Shown piece by piece: positions 8,728 to 16,873 of a DNA stretch of 50,758 nt; position 1 is the stretch's first letter; each line of letters begins with the position of its first letter. Origin of the DNA: UBA4615 sp044359175 (GTDB lineage: Bacteria; Pseudomonadota; Gammaproteobacteria; Burkholderiales; Burkholderiaceae_E); NCBI GenBank assembly GCA_044359175.1, contig JBIKMO010000002.1, positions 1-50,758 of the forward strand, read 5' to 3'. The position numbers were made by a program, and so were the translations under genes. A model generated the notes under the pieces. The model searched no databases. It saw nothing but the letters and a program-made list of their open reading frames with translations, and had not been told where the DNA came from.

Positions 8728-10086
8728 TCATCCCACGCTCGCGCCGCCCGGCGCGAACAGCGCCTCCATCTCACGACGCACCCGCCACGCCCGGGTGGCG
8801 GTGTCGATCGCCACGTCGTCCCAGGTGAGGCACTGGCCCTTGCGCACCGCGCGGATCACGGCCACGTCGTGCGCGAGCCCCAGCGGCAGGCCGCCGATCC
8901 GCGCCGACGTCGCCGCCGGCAGCAGCCGCCCCCAGACCGTGTAGCCGCCCTCGCCGTCCAGACGGTCGCCGGGGACCAGGTCGCGCTTGGCGGTGGCCAC
9001 CACGTCCGCGTTCCAACCGGTGGCCACGCCGGTCGCCTCGCCGCGCAGCGCGACGCTCGCCACGCTCACGCCCACCTCCAGCCCGATCAGGTGCCAGCGC
9101 TTGTACAGCGTGAAGTAGCGCCCGCTCGGGTCGGTGTGCGCGTCGTACTCCTCGAAGCAGTGGCGCACGTACTCGGTCTCACCCTCCACCGTGACCCACA
9201 CGCCCATCCGGATGTCGTACGGGATCCGTCGGCCGTCGGGCTCGAGCGAGGACACCACCTCGACCATGCCCTTGCGCTCGAGCACCCCGCCCTCGGCGAT
9301 CGGACGGGTGACGAAGGGGATGTCCGCCACGCTCGCCGGCGGGTAGCGCAGGCCCTCGGACGGCACGCCCAGGCCGGTGGCGTTGGACACCGCCGCGCTC
9401 TCGATGGAGGGCTTGGAGCCGTCCAGGAAGCTGTTGAACATCTTCGGGTTCAGCCCGCCGCGAACCGCCTGCTCGGGGGTGAGACCGTAGTGGCCCCACA
9501 CGGTCTGCGGGGTGGACTCGCAGAAATGCGGCAACCACTTGTGGCCGCGGCCGGCGGCCACCACCGGGAACCCGCAGGTGCGCGCCCAGTCGACCAGATC
9601 GCAGATCAGCGCGGGCTGGTCGCCGAATGCGAGCGAGTAGACCCGACCCGCCTCGGCCGCGCGGCGCGCGAGCAGCGGGCCGCAGAACGCGTCGGCCTCC
9701 ACGGTCACGTTGACCACGTCCTTGCCGTGCGCGAACGACTCCAGCACGTGGTCGACCGCCGCCACCGGATGGCCGGTGCACTCGACCACCAGATCGACCG
9801 CGGGGTGCGAGACCAGCGCGCGCCAGTCCTCGCCCACGTGCGTGGCGCCGGTGCGCACGGCCTCGTCGATCGACGCGGCGGCGGTGCGCTCCGGCGCCCA
9901 GCCGACCCGCGCGAGGTTGGCTCGCGCGCCCTCGGGCGACAGGTCGGCGATGCCGACGACCTGCACGCCCGGGGTGCGCGGCACCTGCGCGAGATACATC
10001 GAGCCGAACTTGCCGGCGCCGATCAGGCCGATGCGCACCGGCCGCCCCTCGGCGGCGCGCCGCTGCAGCTTCGCGTGCAGGCTCAT
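8728..10086 (-). CDS. NAD(P)-dependent oxidoreductase with C-terminal SAF domain (homoserine-dehydrogenase-like)
   Basis: 452 residues. The N-terminal Rossmann domain shows GLIGAGKFG (20-28, GxGxxG) and then VVGIADLSPEGA. The middle has the family's GHPVAAVDHVLESFAHGKDV and GDQPALICDLVDWAR. The last ~80 residues form a SAF domain (RDLVPGDRLDGEGGYTVWG and, later, RKGQCLTWDDVAID), as in COG4091-type proteins annotated as predicted homoserine dehydrogenases. Start at 10086 (ATG) lies just before the first domain; the open frame upstream belongs to the neighbouring gene's shadow. It follows the dioxygenase gene by 13 bases on the same strand, so the two form an operon. The substrate is unknown; SAF domains often bind sugar-acid or sialic-acid-like ligands. 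Confidence 0.88.
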   Translation of the reverse strand: MSLHAKLQRRAAEGRPVRIGLIGAGKFGSMYLAQVPRTPGVQVVGIADLSPEGARANLARVGWAPERTAAASIDEAVRTGATHVGEDWRALVSHPAVDLVVECTGHPVAAVDHVLESFAHGKDVVNVTVEADAFCGPLLARRAAEAGRVYSLAFGDQPALICDLVDWARTCGFPVVAAGRGHKWLPHFCESTPQTVWGHYGLTPEQAVRGGLNPKMFNSFLDGSKPSIESAAVSNATGLGVPSEGLRYPPASVADIPFVTRPIAEGGVLERKGMVEVVSSLEPDGRRIPYDIRMGVWVTVEGETEYVRHCFEEYDAHTDPSGRYFTLYKRWHLIGLEVGVSVASVALRGEATGVATGWNADVVATAKRDLVPGDRLDGEGGYTVWGRLLPAATSARIGGLPLGLAHDVAVIRAVRKGQCLTWDDVAIDTATRAWRVRREMEALFAPGGASVG

Positions 10087-10099
10087 GGCCGCCCGCGCC

Positions 10100-10981
10100 T
10101 CAGGCGACCCGCGCGAGCGCGTCGATCGGCTCGGGCGAGGTCCGCAGCGCGCTCGCCGGCATGCCGTCCTGCCAGGGCAGCGGCACCGGGTACTCGACCC
10201 GCAGGCAGTCGTCGGGCAGGCACTCGATCGGCGTGAAGTCACGGTGTGCGATGTACTCCGGCCGATGGAAACGCCGGATGTGGTTGCCCACCGCGCACAG
10301 GCTCAGGTACACGCTCACGCGGTTGAACGGCGACAGGTTGCTGCTGGAGGCGTGCACCAGGCAGCTGTGGAACAGGATCATCGAGCCCGCCGGCCCCTTG
10401 GGCGAGACGATGCCGCCGTGCCGGCCGCCGGCTCGCATCACCAGCTCACGGATCAGCGCATCGTCCACGGTCCACAGCGGATAGCTGGTGGTGGTGATGT
10501 CGTGCCGCGCGTCGATCGCGCCCGTGCGGTGACTGCCCGGGATGAACATCAGCGGCCCGTTGAACTCGTCGACCTCGTCCAGGAAGATCGCGACGTTCAT
10601 CGCCCGCTCGGTGGGCATCAGGTCGTCGTTCCTCCAGGTGCCGTAGTCCTGGTGCCACTGCCAGACGTCGCCCTCGAAGGCCATCTTGCCGTTGATCTTG
10701 AACTGGTGCATGTACACCGGCTCGCCGAACAGGTCCTGCACGGGCTCGATCATCCGCGGATGACGCGCCAGCCGCGCGAAGGGGGCGCTGTACAGGTGCG
10801 CGGCGAAGTTGGTGCGCACCGCGTCCCGGCCCTTCTCGCGCACGTTGTAGGCCTCGCGCCGGGCGTAGAGCTCGGGCACGGCCGCGTTCAGCACCGCGGT
10901 CTCCTCGGGCGAGAACAGCGACGGAAAGAACAGGTAGCCGTCGCGGTCGAACTGCTCGCGCTGTGCGGCGGTCAGGCGCAT
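10100..10981 (-). CDS. EctD-like phytanoyl-CoA dioxygenase family protein
   Basis: 293 residues. Fe(II)/2-oxoglutarate dioxygenase: iron ligands H110 and D112 in WQWHQDYGTW and H210 in LVHASSS, with the 2-oxoglutarate Arg R221 in SPFNRVSVY. The blocks MHQFKINGKMAFEGD, NGPLMFIPGSH and the histidine-to-arginine segment align well with ectoine hydroxylase EctD. No ectABC genes are present, so a hydroxylation of some other polar compound is as likely. Start at 10981 is preceded by AGGAGGAGA at good spacing. It is the first gene of a leftward pair with the SAF oxidoreductase, which may act on the hydroxylated product (inference). Confidence 0.88.
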   Translation of the reverse strand: MRLTAAQREQFDRDGYLFFPSLFSPEETAVLNAAVPELYARREAYNVREKGRDAVRTNFAAHLYSAPFARLARHPRMIEPVQDLFGEPVYMHQFKINGKMAFEGDVWQWHQDYGTWRNDDLMPTERAMNVAIFLDEVDEFNGPLMFIPGSHRTGAIDARHDITTTSYPLWTVDDALIRELVMRAGGRHGGIVSPKGPAGSMILFHSCLVHASSSNLSPFNRVSVYLSLCAVGNHIRRFHRPEYIAHRDFTPIECLPDDCLRVEYPVPLPWQDGMPASALRTSPEPIDALARVA

Positions 10982-11094
10982 CGGGGTCTCCTCCTGCGTT
11001 GCGGATGGTCGGAAGTAGAGCACAACGCCGACGCGCTTGCGGCCGGTCCGCGCCGGGGCGATGATCGGCGGCCCATTCCAGCCGCGCTTCGCCC

Positions 11095-12462
11095 ATGACC
11101 GACATCCTGCGCGGCATCTTCGCCGCGGAGTCCGTATCCCGGCACTTCGGCGACGCGTCGCTGATCGCCGCGATGGCGCGCTTCGAGGCCGCGCTCGCCC
11201 ACGCCCTCGCCGACGCCGGCATGGCGCCGCGCGCCGCGGCCGAGCGCATCGCCGCCTGCTGCGACGCGCTGGCGCCGAGCGGTCCCTTCGCCGCAGCGGC
11301 GCTCGCGCCCGCAGCGCGGCGGGCAGGCACGCTGGCGATCCCCTTCGTGCGGGCGCTGACCGACGCGGTGGCCCGCGACGACCCCGAGGCCGCCCGCTGG
11401 GTGCACTGGGGCGCGACCAGTCAGGACGTGATCGACACCGCGCTCGCGCTGCAGGCCGATGCCGCCGGCCGCGTGCTGCTCGCCGACATCGCCCGGGTCG
11501 GCGACCGGCTGGCGGCGCTGGCCGATGCGCACCGCGGCACGATGATGACCGCGCGCACGTTGCTGCAGCCCGCGGCGCCGGTGCCCTTCGGCTGGAAGGC
11601 GGCGATCTGGCTGTCGCCCCTGCCGCGGCTGCGCCGGCACCTCGGCCAAGCGCTCGAGGAGCTGCGCGTCATCCAGTTCGGCGGCGCCGTGGGCACCCGC
11701 GCGGCGCTGGGCGACGCCGCCGACGCGGTGGCCGCGGCGCTCGCCGCGCGGCTCGGTCTGGCCGACCCGGGCCTGGCCTGGCACGCGCCGCGCGACCGGG
11801 TCGCCCGCCTGGGTGCCGAGCTCGCGCTCACCGCAGGCGCGTTCGCGCAGGTCGGCCGCGACCTGTCGCTGATGATGCAGGGCGAGGTCGGCGAGGCGTT
11901 CGAGCCGTCGGGCGAGGGCCGCGGCGGCTCCTCGGCGATGCCCCACAAGCGCAACCCGGTCGGCTCGATGCTCGCGCTGCAGGCGGGTCTGCGCGCCCCG
12001 GGGCTCGCCGTCACGCTGCTCGCGCAGCAGGCCGGCGAGCACGAGCGGGGCCTGGGCACCTGGCAGGCCGACTGGTGGACGCTCGGCGGGCTGTTCGAAT
12101 GCGCCGGCAGCGCCGCGGCCGCGATCGGCGAGGCGCTGGACGGGCTGCGCGTGGACCCGGCGGCGATGCTCGACAACCTGCGGCGCACTCGCGGCTTCGT
12201 GCACGCCGAGGCGGTTACGGTGGCGCTCGCCGCCGCGCTCGGCAAGCCGCGCGCCCACGCGCTGATGGAGCGGATCTGCCGCGACGCGATCGACCGAGGC
12301 CTGGAGCTCGCCCAGGCGCTGGAGTCGGCGCTGCAGGCCGATCCCGCGCTCGCCGCCGCCCTGGCCCCCGAGACCCGCGCTCGGCTGTTCGACCCAGGGA
12401 CGCAGCGGGGCGACGCGGATGCGATGATCGACCGCGCGCTCGCCGCCTGGAGGGACGCTTGA
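11095..12462 (+). CDS. pcaB: 3-carboxy-cis,cis-muconate cycloisomerase / fumarase-superfamily lyase (PcaB-like)
   Basis: 455 residues, the usual PcaB length. The aspartase/fumarase superfamily signature GGSSAMPHKRNP is at 277-288, with catalytic serine S279/S280. HWGATSQDVIDTA (about 103-115) and QFGGAVGTRAAL are also characteristic; GAVGT distinguishes the PcaB/PurB branch. PcaB turns 3-carboxymuconate into 4-carboxymuconolactone in protocatechuate breakdown. No pcaGHCDIJ genes lie beside it, so it could be an orphan PcaB or a related lyase with another substrate. It is divergent from the dioxygenase operon (113-base gap). Confidence 0.85.
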   Translation: MTDILRGIFAAESVSRHFGDASLIAAMARFEAALAHALADAGMAPRAAAERIAACCDALAPSGPFAAAALAPAARRAGTLAIPFVRALTDAVARDDPEAARWVHWGATSQDVIDTALALQADAAGRVLLADIARVGDRLAALADAHRGTMMTARTLLQPAAPVPFGWKAAIWLSPLPRLRRHLGQALEELRVIQFGGAVGTRAALGDAADAVAAALAARLGLADPGLAWHAPRDRVARLGAELALTAGAFAQVGRDLSLMMQGEVGEAFEPSGEGRGGSSAMPHKRNPVGSMLALQAGLRAPGLAVTLLAQQAGEHERGLGTWQADWWTLGGLFECAGSAAAAIGEALDGLRVDPAAMLDNLRRTRGFVHAEAVTVALAAALGKPRAHALMERICRDAIDRGLELAQALESALQADPALAAALAPETRARLFDPGTQRGDADAMIDRALAAWRDA

Positions 12463-12491
12463 GCCGGCAGCCTCCACGCCAGGGTGACCCG

Positions 12492-13856
12492 ATGCCACCG
12501 GCACCACCGCCGACGAACCTGCGCGTGCTGCGCCCGTGCGAGCACGAAGACGCCGCGCGCATCGCAATCGACTGGCTGGCCGAGCGCCACCGCAAGGGCT
12601 GGCGCAGCGCGTGCTCGGCGCTGCTGGACCATTGGCGACCCGAAGGCCGCACCGACGGATGGGAGCTGGACGACGAGGCGATGACCATGGTGTCGATCAA
12701 CGCCGGCGAGTGGCTGCTCGCGCGCGGTGTGATCCACGCCCGGGGCGGCCTGCGCGAGATCAACGGCCACGTGCTCGGCCCCGAAGGCCCCCGCCTCACG
12801 CCGGGGCAGCGGGCCTGGATCGCGCAGCTGCGCGAGCGGCCGCTGCGCGTGTACCGGGTGACGGACGTTCGCATCGGCGAGGGGCTGACGCTCGTCGACG
12901 AGTTGGACCCGCGGGCCGAGCCCTGGTCGGTGCGCGAGATCAGCGCCAGCCGCAGCGCCACGCCCGGCCTGCTGATGGGCGCCCGTCTCATGGAGGTCGG
13001 GACCGACCCGGGTGCGACGCCGCGGAACATCGAGCTGTCGGGCGCCCTGTACCCGTTCGCGAAGCTGCGCGAGGCGGAGGTGCTGGCGCGGCTGCGAGCG
13101 TTGCAGACCGGCGCTGCGGGGCTCGAGCCGCACGATGCGACCGTGCGCGATCCGATCGAGACCGGGATCGCGCGCGCCTGGCTCGCGCAGTGGTTCGAAC
13201 CGGCGCCGCTGCCGCAGCTGCACGATGCGTTCACCGGAGACCCGATCCTGCTGGTGACCGATCACTATCGGCTGCACGACGCGGCCCGGCTGGCCGCTGC
13301 CCTGCATGCGCAACCCGACGTTTCGGGCGATGCGCACCAGGGCTGGAGTCGCCTGGCGGTGGACGACGATGGCGTGCAGCGCAGCCTCGTGTCGATCAAC
13401 CCGGGCCGCAACGCCCAACGCATCCAGCTCTTCAGCCGCACGCAGCGGCTGGCCGACGTGTCCCGGGCCTGGTTCGAGGCCCTGGCGGGTTCTGCGGTGC
13501 AGCACCTGAGTCGCGAGATCGTCGACCCGGTGGGCAGTCACACGCCATCGCGCCGCGGCGCGGCCGCTCGAGCATCCGACGCGGCCCCGTCGGACGGCTC
13601 GGGCCTGCCGCCGGAGGTGCTCGCGCAGGTGTTCGAGCAGGTCATCCGGCGCACCTACGCGAACTGGTGCGACGAGGCCATACCGGCCCTGGACGGACGC
13701 ACGCCGCGTCAGGCGATCACCACCGCACCGGGGCTGGAGCGCGTCAAGGGGCTGCTACGCGGGTACGAGGACGCCGAACGCCGGCAGTCGGCCGCGCAGG
13801 GTCGGACGACCGTGTCCTACCAGTTCCTGTGGGACGCGCTCGGCATCTCGCGATGA
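12492..13856 (+). CDS. Uncharacterised protein with C-terminal 'W-DEAIPALDGRTP' domain
   Basis: 454 residues. No catalytic motif recognised. Residues about 1-130 and 225-330 each contain a short segment ending VSINAG or VSINPG, so the N-terminal two thirds may hold a diverged duplication. The C-terminus (about 375-454) reads ANWCDEAIPALDGRTPRQAI, then GLERVKGLLRGYE and FLWDALGI. This pattern resembles the MbcA/ParS/Xre (DUF2384-like) toxin-binding module and similar tails on SEC-C-associated proteins; I am not certain of the match. Start ATG at 12492 lies 29 bases after the lyase gene. Its stop overlaps the next start by 4 bases (ATGA at 13853), tying it to the UPF0158 gene rather than to the lyase. 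Confidence 0.75.
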   Translation: MPPAPPPTNLRVLRPCEHEDAARIAIDWLAERHRKGWRSACSALLDHWRPEGRTDGWELDDEAMTMVSINAGEWLLARGVIHARGGLREINGHVLGPEGPRLTPGQRAWIAQLRERPLRVYRVTDVRIGEGLTLVDELDPRAEPWSVREISASRSATPGLLMGARLMEVGTDPGATPRNIELSGALYPFAKLREAEVLARLRALQTGAAGLEPHDATVRDPIETGIARAWLAQWFEPAPLPQLHDAFTGDPILLVTDHYRLHDAARLAAALHAQPDVSGDAHQGWSRLAVDDDGVQRSLVSINPGRNAQRIQLFSRTQRLADVSRAWFEALAGSAVQHLSREIVDPVGSHTPSRRGAAARASDAAPSDGSGLPPEVLAQVFEQVIRRTYANWCDEAIPALDGRTPRQAITTAPGLERVKGLLRGYEDAERRQSAAQGRTTVSYQFLWDALGISR

Positions 13857-14221
13857 GCGCGAACGACCGCAGGCAGGACGACGGCCCGGCCGAGCGCCGC
13901 ACGCTGGACATCGACCTGGACGAGCTCGTCTTCGCGCTGAACTGCCGTGACCCGCTCGGGCAGAGCCGCCACTGGCTGAACCTCGAGTCGGGACGGATTC
14001 TCTTTCGGACCGAGTCCGGGGTCGATGACGACGGGGACGAGGACCCTGGCGACGATGGCCGCTGGCTGCCCATCGAGGCGATCGAGTCCTCGGAAGCCTT
14101 CGACGTCATGCAGGCCTTCGCCGAGCCGTGCGGTGACGGCCGCCTCGGACGGGCGCTCGAGCAGGCGCTCGGGCAGCGCAAGCCGTTTCGCCGCTTCAAG
14201 GACACGCTGGCCGGGCATCCG
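13853..14221 (+). pseudogene. UPF0158 family protein, C-terminus lost
   Basis: From the overlapping ATGA at 13853 the frame gives about 123 residues of clear UPF0158 character: LDELVFALNCRD, HWLNLESGRILF, an acidic DDDGDEDPGDDG loop, WLPIEAIESSEAFDVMQAF and then the family's ALGQRKPFRRFKDTLAGHP. In intact members this is followed by a W-F-x-F segment and an 'A-x-x-WL' helix. Here the frame changes abruptly to Arg/Ala/Pro-rich sequence and has no stop until 15091, running antisense through two other genes. I therefore read it as truncated by a deletion or rearrangement near 14222. An unusual long fusion is possible but unlikely. The function of UPF0158 is unknown. Confidence 0.6.
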
Positions 14222-14439
14222 ATGCACCGTGGATCGCAGTCCGTCACTCGAACGTCGGCCGCAACCCGCTGCCGCAACGGCCCGCAGCCGGTTGCGCATC
14301 GCTGCGTACTCCGGCCGAGCGTGACCGGTCGGTGCGGGATCGGAGCCGAGCGGGCTCGAACCCTCGGGTGCGATCGGGCGGCCGCGGCCTCGGGCCCAAG
14401 CATCCCTGTCAGCGCGCCGGTGGTGGGTGGGGCGGCGCG
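14222..14439. other. Rearranged spacer without recognisable gene
   Basis: Between the last recognisable UPF0158 codon and the HNH remnant. All six frames give low-complexity Arg/Ala/Pro translations. In particular, the HNH motif expected downstream of the remnant on the minus strand is absent. Confidence 0.5.
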
Positions 14440-14737
14440 GATCGGTGGGCCGTGCGGGCCCAGCAAGCGCGGCGGGCACCGTGCGTGTGCTGCGCCCGCG
14501 GTCCAGCGGCCGGCTCTGGGCGTGGTGGCGCAGGCTCAGGACACTGGCGTCGCAGGCCAGCCGGCGAGCGGTCTCGGCGGCCAGCGCCGGGCCGTGCTCG
14601 AGCTCGCAGCGCTGCCCCAGGCGCACCTTCTCGCGCGCCGCGCCCCGGTCGATGCCGCACTTCCAGGCCAGCCAGTGCGTGCACGAGTGCGTGCCCCCCC
14701 GGTCGGCCCTGCCGCGGCGGCGGTCGAACGCGGCCAC
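14440..14737 (-). pseudogene. Remnant of a DUF222 / HNH endonuclease (13E12-repeat family) gene
   Basis: On the minus strand a single open frame encodes AAFDRRRGRAD and then THSCTHWLAWKCGID and GAAREKVRLGQ, the core of the DUF222 N-terminal domain. It is joined directly to RCELEHGPALAAETARRLAC, DASVLS and RGRSTRTVPAAL, which in full-length proteins lies about 250 residues later, just before the HNH nuclease domain. So the middle is deleted and the HNH domain is missing. The two blocks stay in frame, and the open frame runs on antisense through the UPF0158 gene to 13817, but only this part has family character. It cannot encode an active nuclease. Confidence 0.7.
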
Positions 14738-14768
14738 GGGCGACCGCCAGCGCCCCCTCGAAGGCGCC

Positions 14769-15392
14769 TCAGCGCGGGGCGTCCTCCACCGTCAGCCAGA
14801 TCTCGTTTCGACGCAGGAACCAGGGCGTCATCGGCCCGTTGTAGCGCGACAGCGTCGGCTCGCCGGTCCAGGCGATGCCCGCCGCGCCCAGCGCCGCGCG
14901 CAGCCGCTCGAGGTGCTGGTCGTAGTTCGCCTGCGACCAGAAGCCCGAGTAGCGGATCGCAGCGATCAGACTGCCCGGAACCTCGCGCAGCTGCACCCGC
15001 GGATCGATCGGCTCGGGTGCGGTGGCGAGGGTCACGTCGCGCGGCAGCACGAACTGCAACAGATAGCCGCCAGCCTCGGCACTGCGGGTGACCGGCGCGG
15101 TCATCTCGAGCTTCACCGGGGCGGCCGACCGGGTCACGGGTGCGGTCATCTCCAACCGCCGCTCGCCCGTGTTCCTGCCGAAGATGTAGCCGGCGAGGAT
15201 GCGGAACCCCTCGCTGTCGGCACGGTCCGACGGCCCGTCGACGCGCACCTGCGCGACCACGTACGGTGCGTAGCGGCGCACCTCGATCGTCGTGCCCTCG
15301 AGCTGGCGAACGACCTCGTAACTCGGTTCTTCGATGGCCATGGCCACAGCATGCACGGTCGCGAGGCTCAACGCGATCAACCACGTCCACAT
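14769..15392 (-). CDS. SOUL-family haem-binding protein
   Basis: 207 residues. Start ATG at 15392 begins a hydrophobic signal-like segment (MWTWLIALSLATVHAVAMA), so the protein is probably exported; the longer open frame upstream is shadow sequence. EEPSYEVVRQLEGTTIEVRR is the classical SOUL start, followed by RYAPYVVAQ, LAGYIFGRNT and two copies of LEMTAPVTRSA (the usual 'MTAPV' repeats), with FVLPRDVTLATAPEP and the final domain WSQANYDQHLERL. SOUL proteins bind haem or related hydrophobic ligands; the bacterial role is unclear. It runs divergent from the AlkC-like gene, with 187 bases between starts. Confidence 0.88.
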   Translation of the reverse strand: MWTWLIALSLATVHAVAMAIEEPSYEVVRQLEGTTIEVRRYAPYVVAQVRVDGPSDRADSEGFRILAGYIFGRNTGERRLEMTAPVTRSAAPVKLEMTAPVTRSAEAGGYLLQFVLPRDVTLATAPEPIDPRVQLREVPGSLIAAIRYSGFWSQANYDQHLERLRAALGAAGIAWTGEPTLSRYNGPMTPWFLRRNEIWLTVEDAPR

Positions 15393-15579
15393 CTCGGAGG
15401 CTCCGACGGTTGGATGGATGTCCCGGACGGCGGGCCGCACGCGCGCGGTACAGCCGCGCGTCGCCGCCGCGAACGACCGAGGATCGCACAGACCGGCCGC
15501 GCACCCCGTTCGCGGTCCCAAGGCGCGCCACCCGCACCCGCCGACCGCGGCCCCGCCGGCTGCGGCATCATCTGCGCCG

Positions 15580-16695
15580 ATGGCCGAACCCCTCACGGCA
15601 CAGTACGGGCCCGAGATCCCGCGGCGGATCGCCGCGATGATCGAGCGCGTCCACCCCACCTTCGCGTCGCGTGCGTTCGTCGCGCAGGCGCTGCGCGGCT
15701 ACGAGACGCTCGGGCTGCTGCCGCGCGCGCGCCAGGTGGCCCGCGCGCTCGCCGATCACCTGCCGCGCGACTACCCGGCCGCACTGGAGGTCGTGCTGCG
15801 TTCGCTCGGCCCACCGGCGTCGGTGACGAGCGGCGGCGGCATGGCGGCGTTCGTCTACCTGCCTCACGTCTACTGGGTGGCCGAGCACGGCCTGGACCAC
15901 CTGGACGATTCGGTGCGCGCCATGCACGCGATCACCCAGCGCTTCTCCTTCGAGTTCGGCCTGCGGCCGTTCGTCGAACGTCACCCGCGCGCGATGCTCG
16001 CCGTGCTCTCGCGCTGGTGCGACGATCCGAGCCCGCACGTTCGACGCCTGGTGTCCGAGGGGCTGCGGCCGCGGCTGCCGTGGGCGACGCGGCTGAGGGT
16101 GTTCGAGCGCGACCCGCGCCCGGTGATCTCGCTGCTCGAGCGATTGCGCGATGACCCGGACGAGGTCGTGCGCCGCTCGGTGGCCAACCACCTGAACGAT
16201 CTCGGCCGCGCGGACCCGGCGTTGCTGGTCGAGGTCTGCTCGCGCTGGGCGCAGGACGCGCCGGCCGCTCGCGTTCGGCTGATCCGGCACGCGCTGCGCA
16301 CGCTAATCGCGCGCGGCGACCCGCACGCGCTCACGGTGCTGGGCTACGGCGCGCGCCCGAGAATCGAGCTGCGGGATGCGTCGGTCTTGCCGGCACGTGC
16401 ACCGATCGGCGACGCGGTGCGCGTCTCCTTCGAGCTGGCCAGCACGGCGCGGCGCACCCAGCGGGTGCTGGTCGACCTGCGGGTGACCTACGCGGGCCGC
16501 CGGGCGGGCTTGGAGCGAACGAAGGTCTTCAAGCTCGACGCGGGCGAGCTGCGTCCGGGCGAGACGATGGCGTTCTCGCGGCGTCTGTCGCTGCGGCAGA
16601 TGTCGACGCGCACGCACCACCCCGGCACCCACCGGGTCGAGACGCTGGTCAACGGGGTGCCTCACCCGATCGGCACCTTCGAGGTCGTGCGCTGA
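15580..16695 (+). CDS. DNA alkylation repair protein, AlkC-like, with Ig-like C-terminal domain
   Basis: 371 residues. The first ~250 residues are HEAT-like helical repeats of the AlkC/AlkD glycosylase superfamily: VHPTFASRAFVAQAL, LPRARQVARALADHLPRDYP and the repeated DDPSPHVRRLVSEGLRPRLP and DDPDEVVRRSVANHLNDLGR. The last ~110 residues (from RPRIELRDASV) are beta-rich, with VRVSFELASTARRTQRVLVD, as in AlkC proteins, which carry an Ig-like domain. These enzymes remove cationic alkylated bases such as 3-methyladenine. Start at 15580 puts the family N-terminus at residue 1. A monocistronic unit appears likely. Confidence 0.85.
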   Translation: MAEPLTAQYGPEIPRRIAAMIERVHPTFASRAFVAQALRGYETLGLLPRARQVARALADHLPRDYPAALEVVLRSLGPPASVTSGGGMAAFVYLPHVYWVAEHGLDHLDDSVRAMHAITQRFSFEFGLRPFVERHPRAMLAVLSRWCDDPSPHVRRLVSEGLRPRLPWATRLRVFERDPRPVISLLERLRDDPDEVVRRSVANHLNDLGRADPALLVEVCSRWAQDAPAARVRLIRHALRTLIARGDPHALTVLGYGARPRIELRDASVLPARAPIGDAVRVSFELASTARRTQRVLVDLRVTYAGRRAGLERTKVFKLDAGELRPGETMAFSRRLSLRQMSTRTHHPGTHRVETLVNGVPHPIGTFEVVR

Positions 16696-16873
16696 GGGCC
16701 CGAGAGGCACGGCGACGAGCCTTCGGAGGGGACAACCGCAGCAACGTACCCGGCGTCGGCAAGGCCACCCCGCTGCGCCCCGCCGCGACGTGGCCGGCGA
16801 CCGCCTCCGGTATCCTCGCCTCGCGCAGGGCGGTCCGAGCAGCGTCCGCCCCCGGAATGGAGGGAGCGCTCCG

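Noticed and set aside
11037..13856. 939-codon frame suggesting a fusion of the lyase region with the 454-residue protein
   Set aside because: The first half is out of frame with the PcaB-like gene and is Arg/Ala-rich; only the part from 12492 looks like protein.
13817..14737. Complete 306-residue gene on the minus strand
   Set aside because: Only its first ~90 residues match DUF222/HNH proteins, in two non-adjacent blocks; the rest is antisense to the UPF0158 gene, so it is a remnant.
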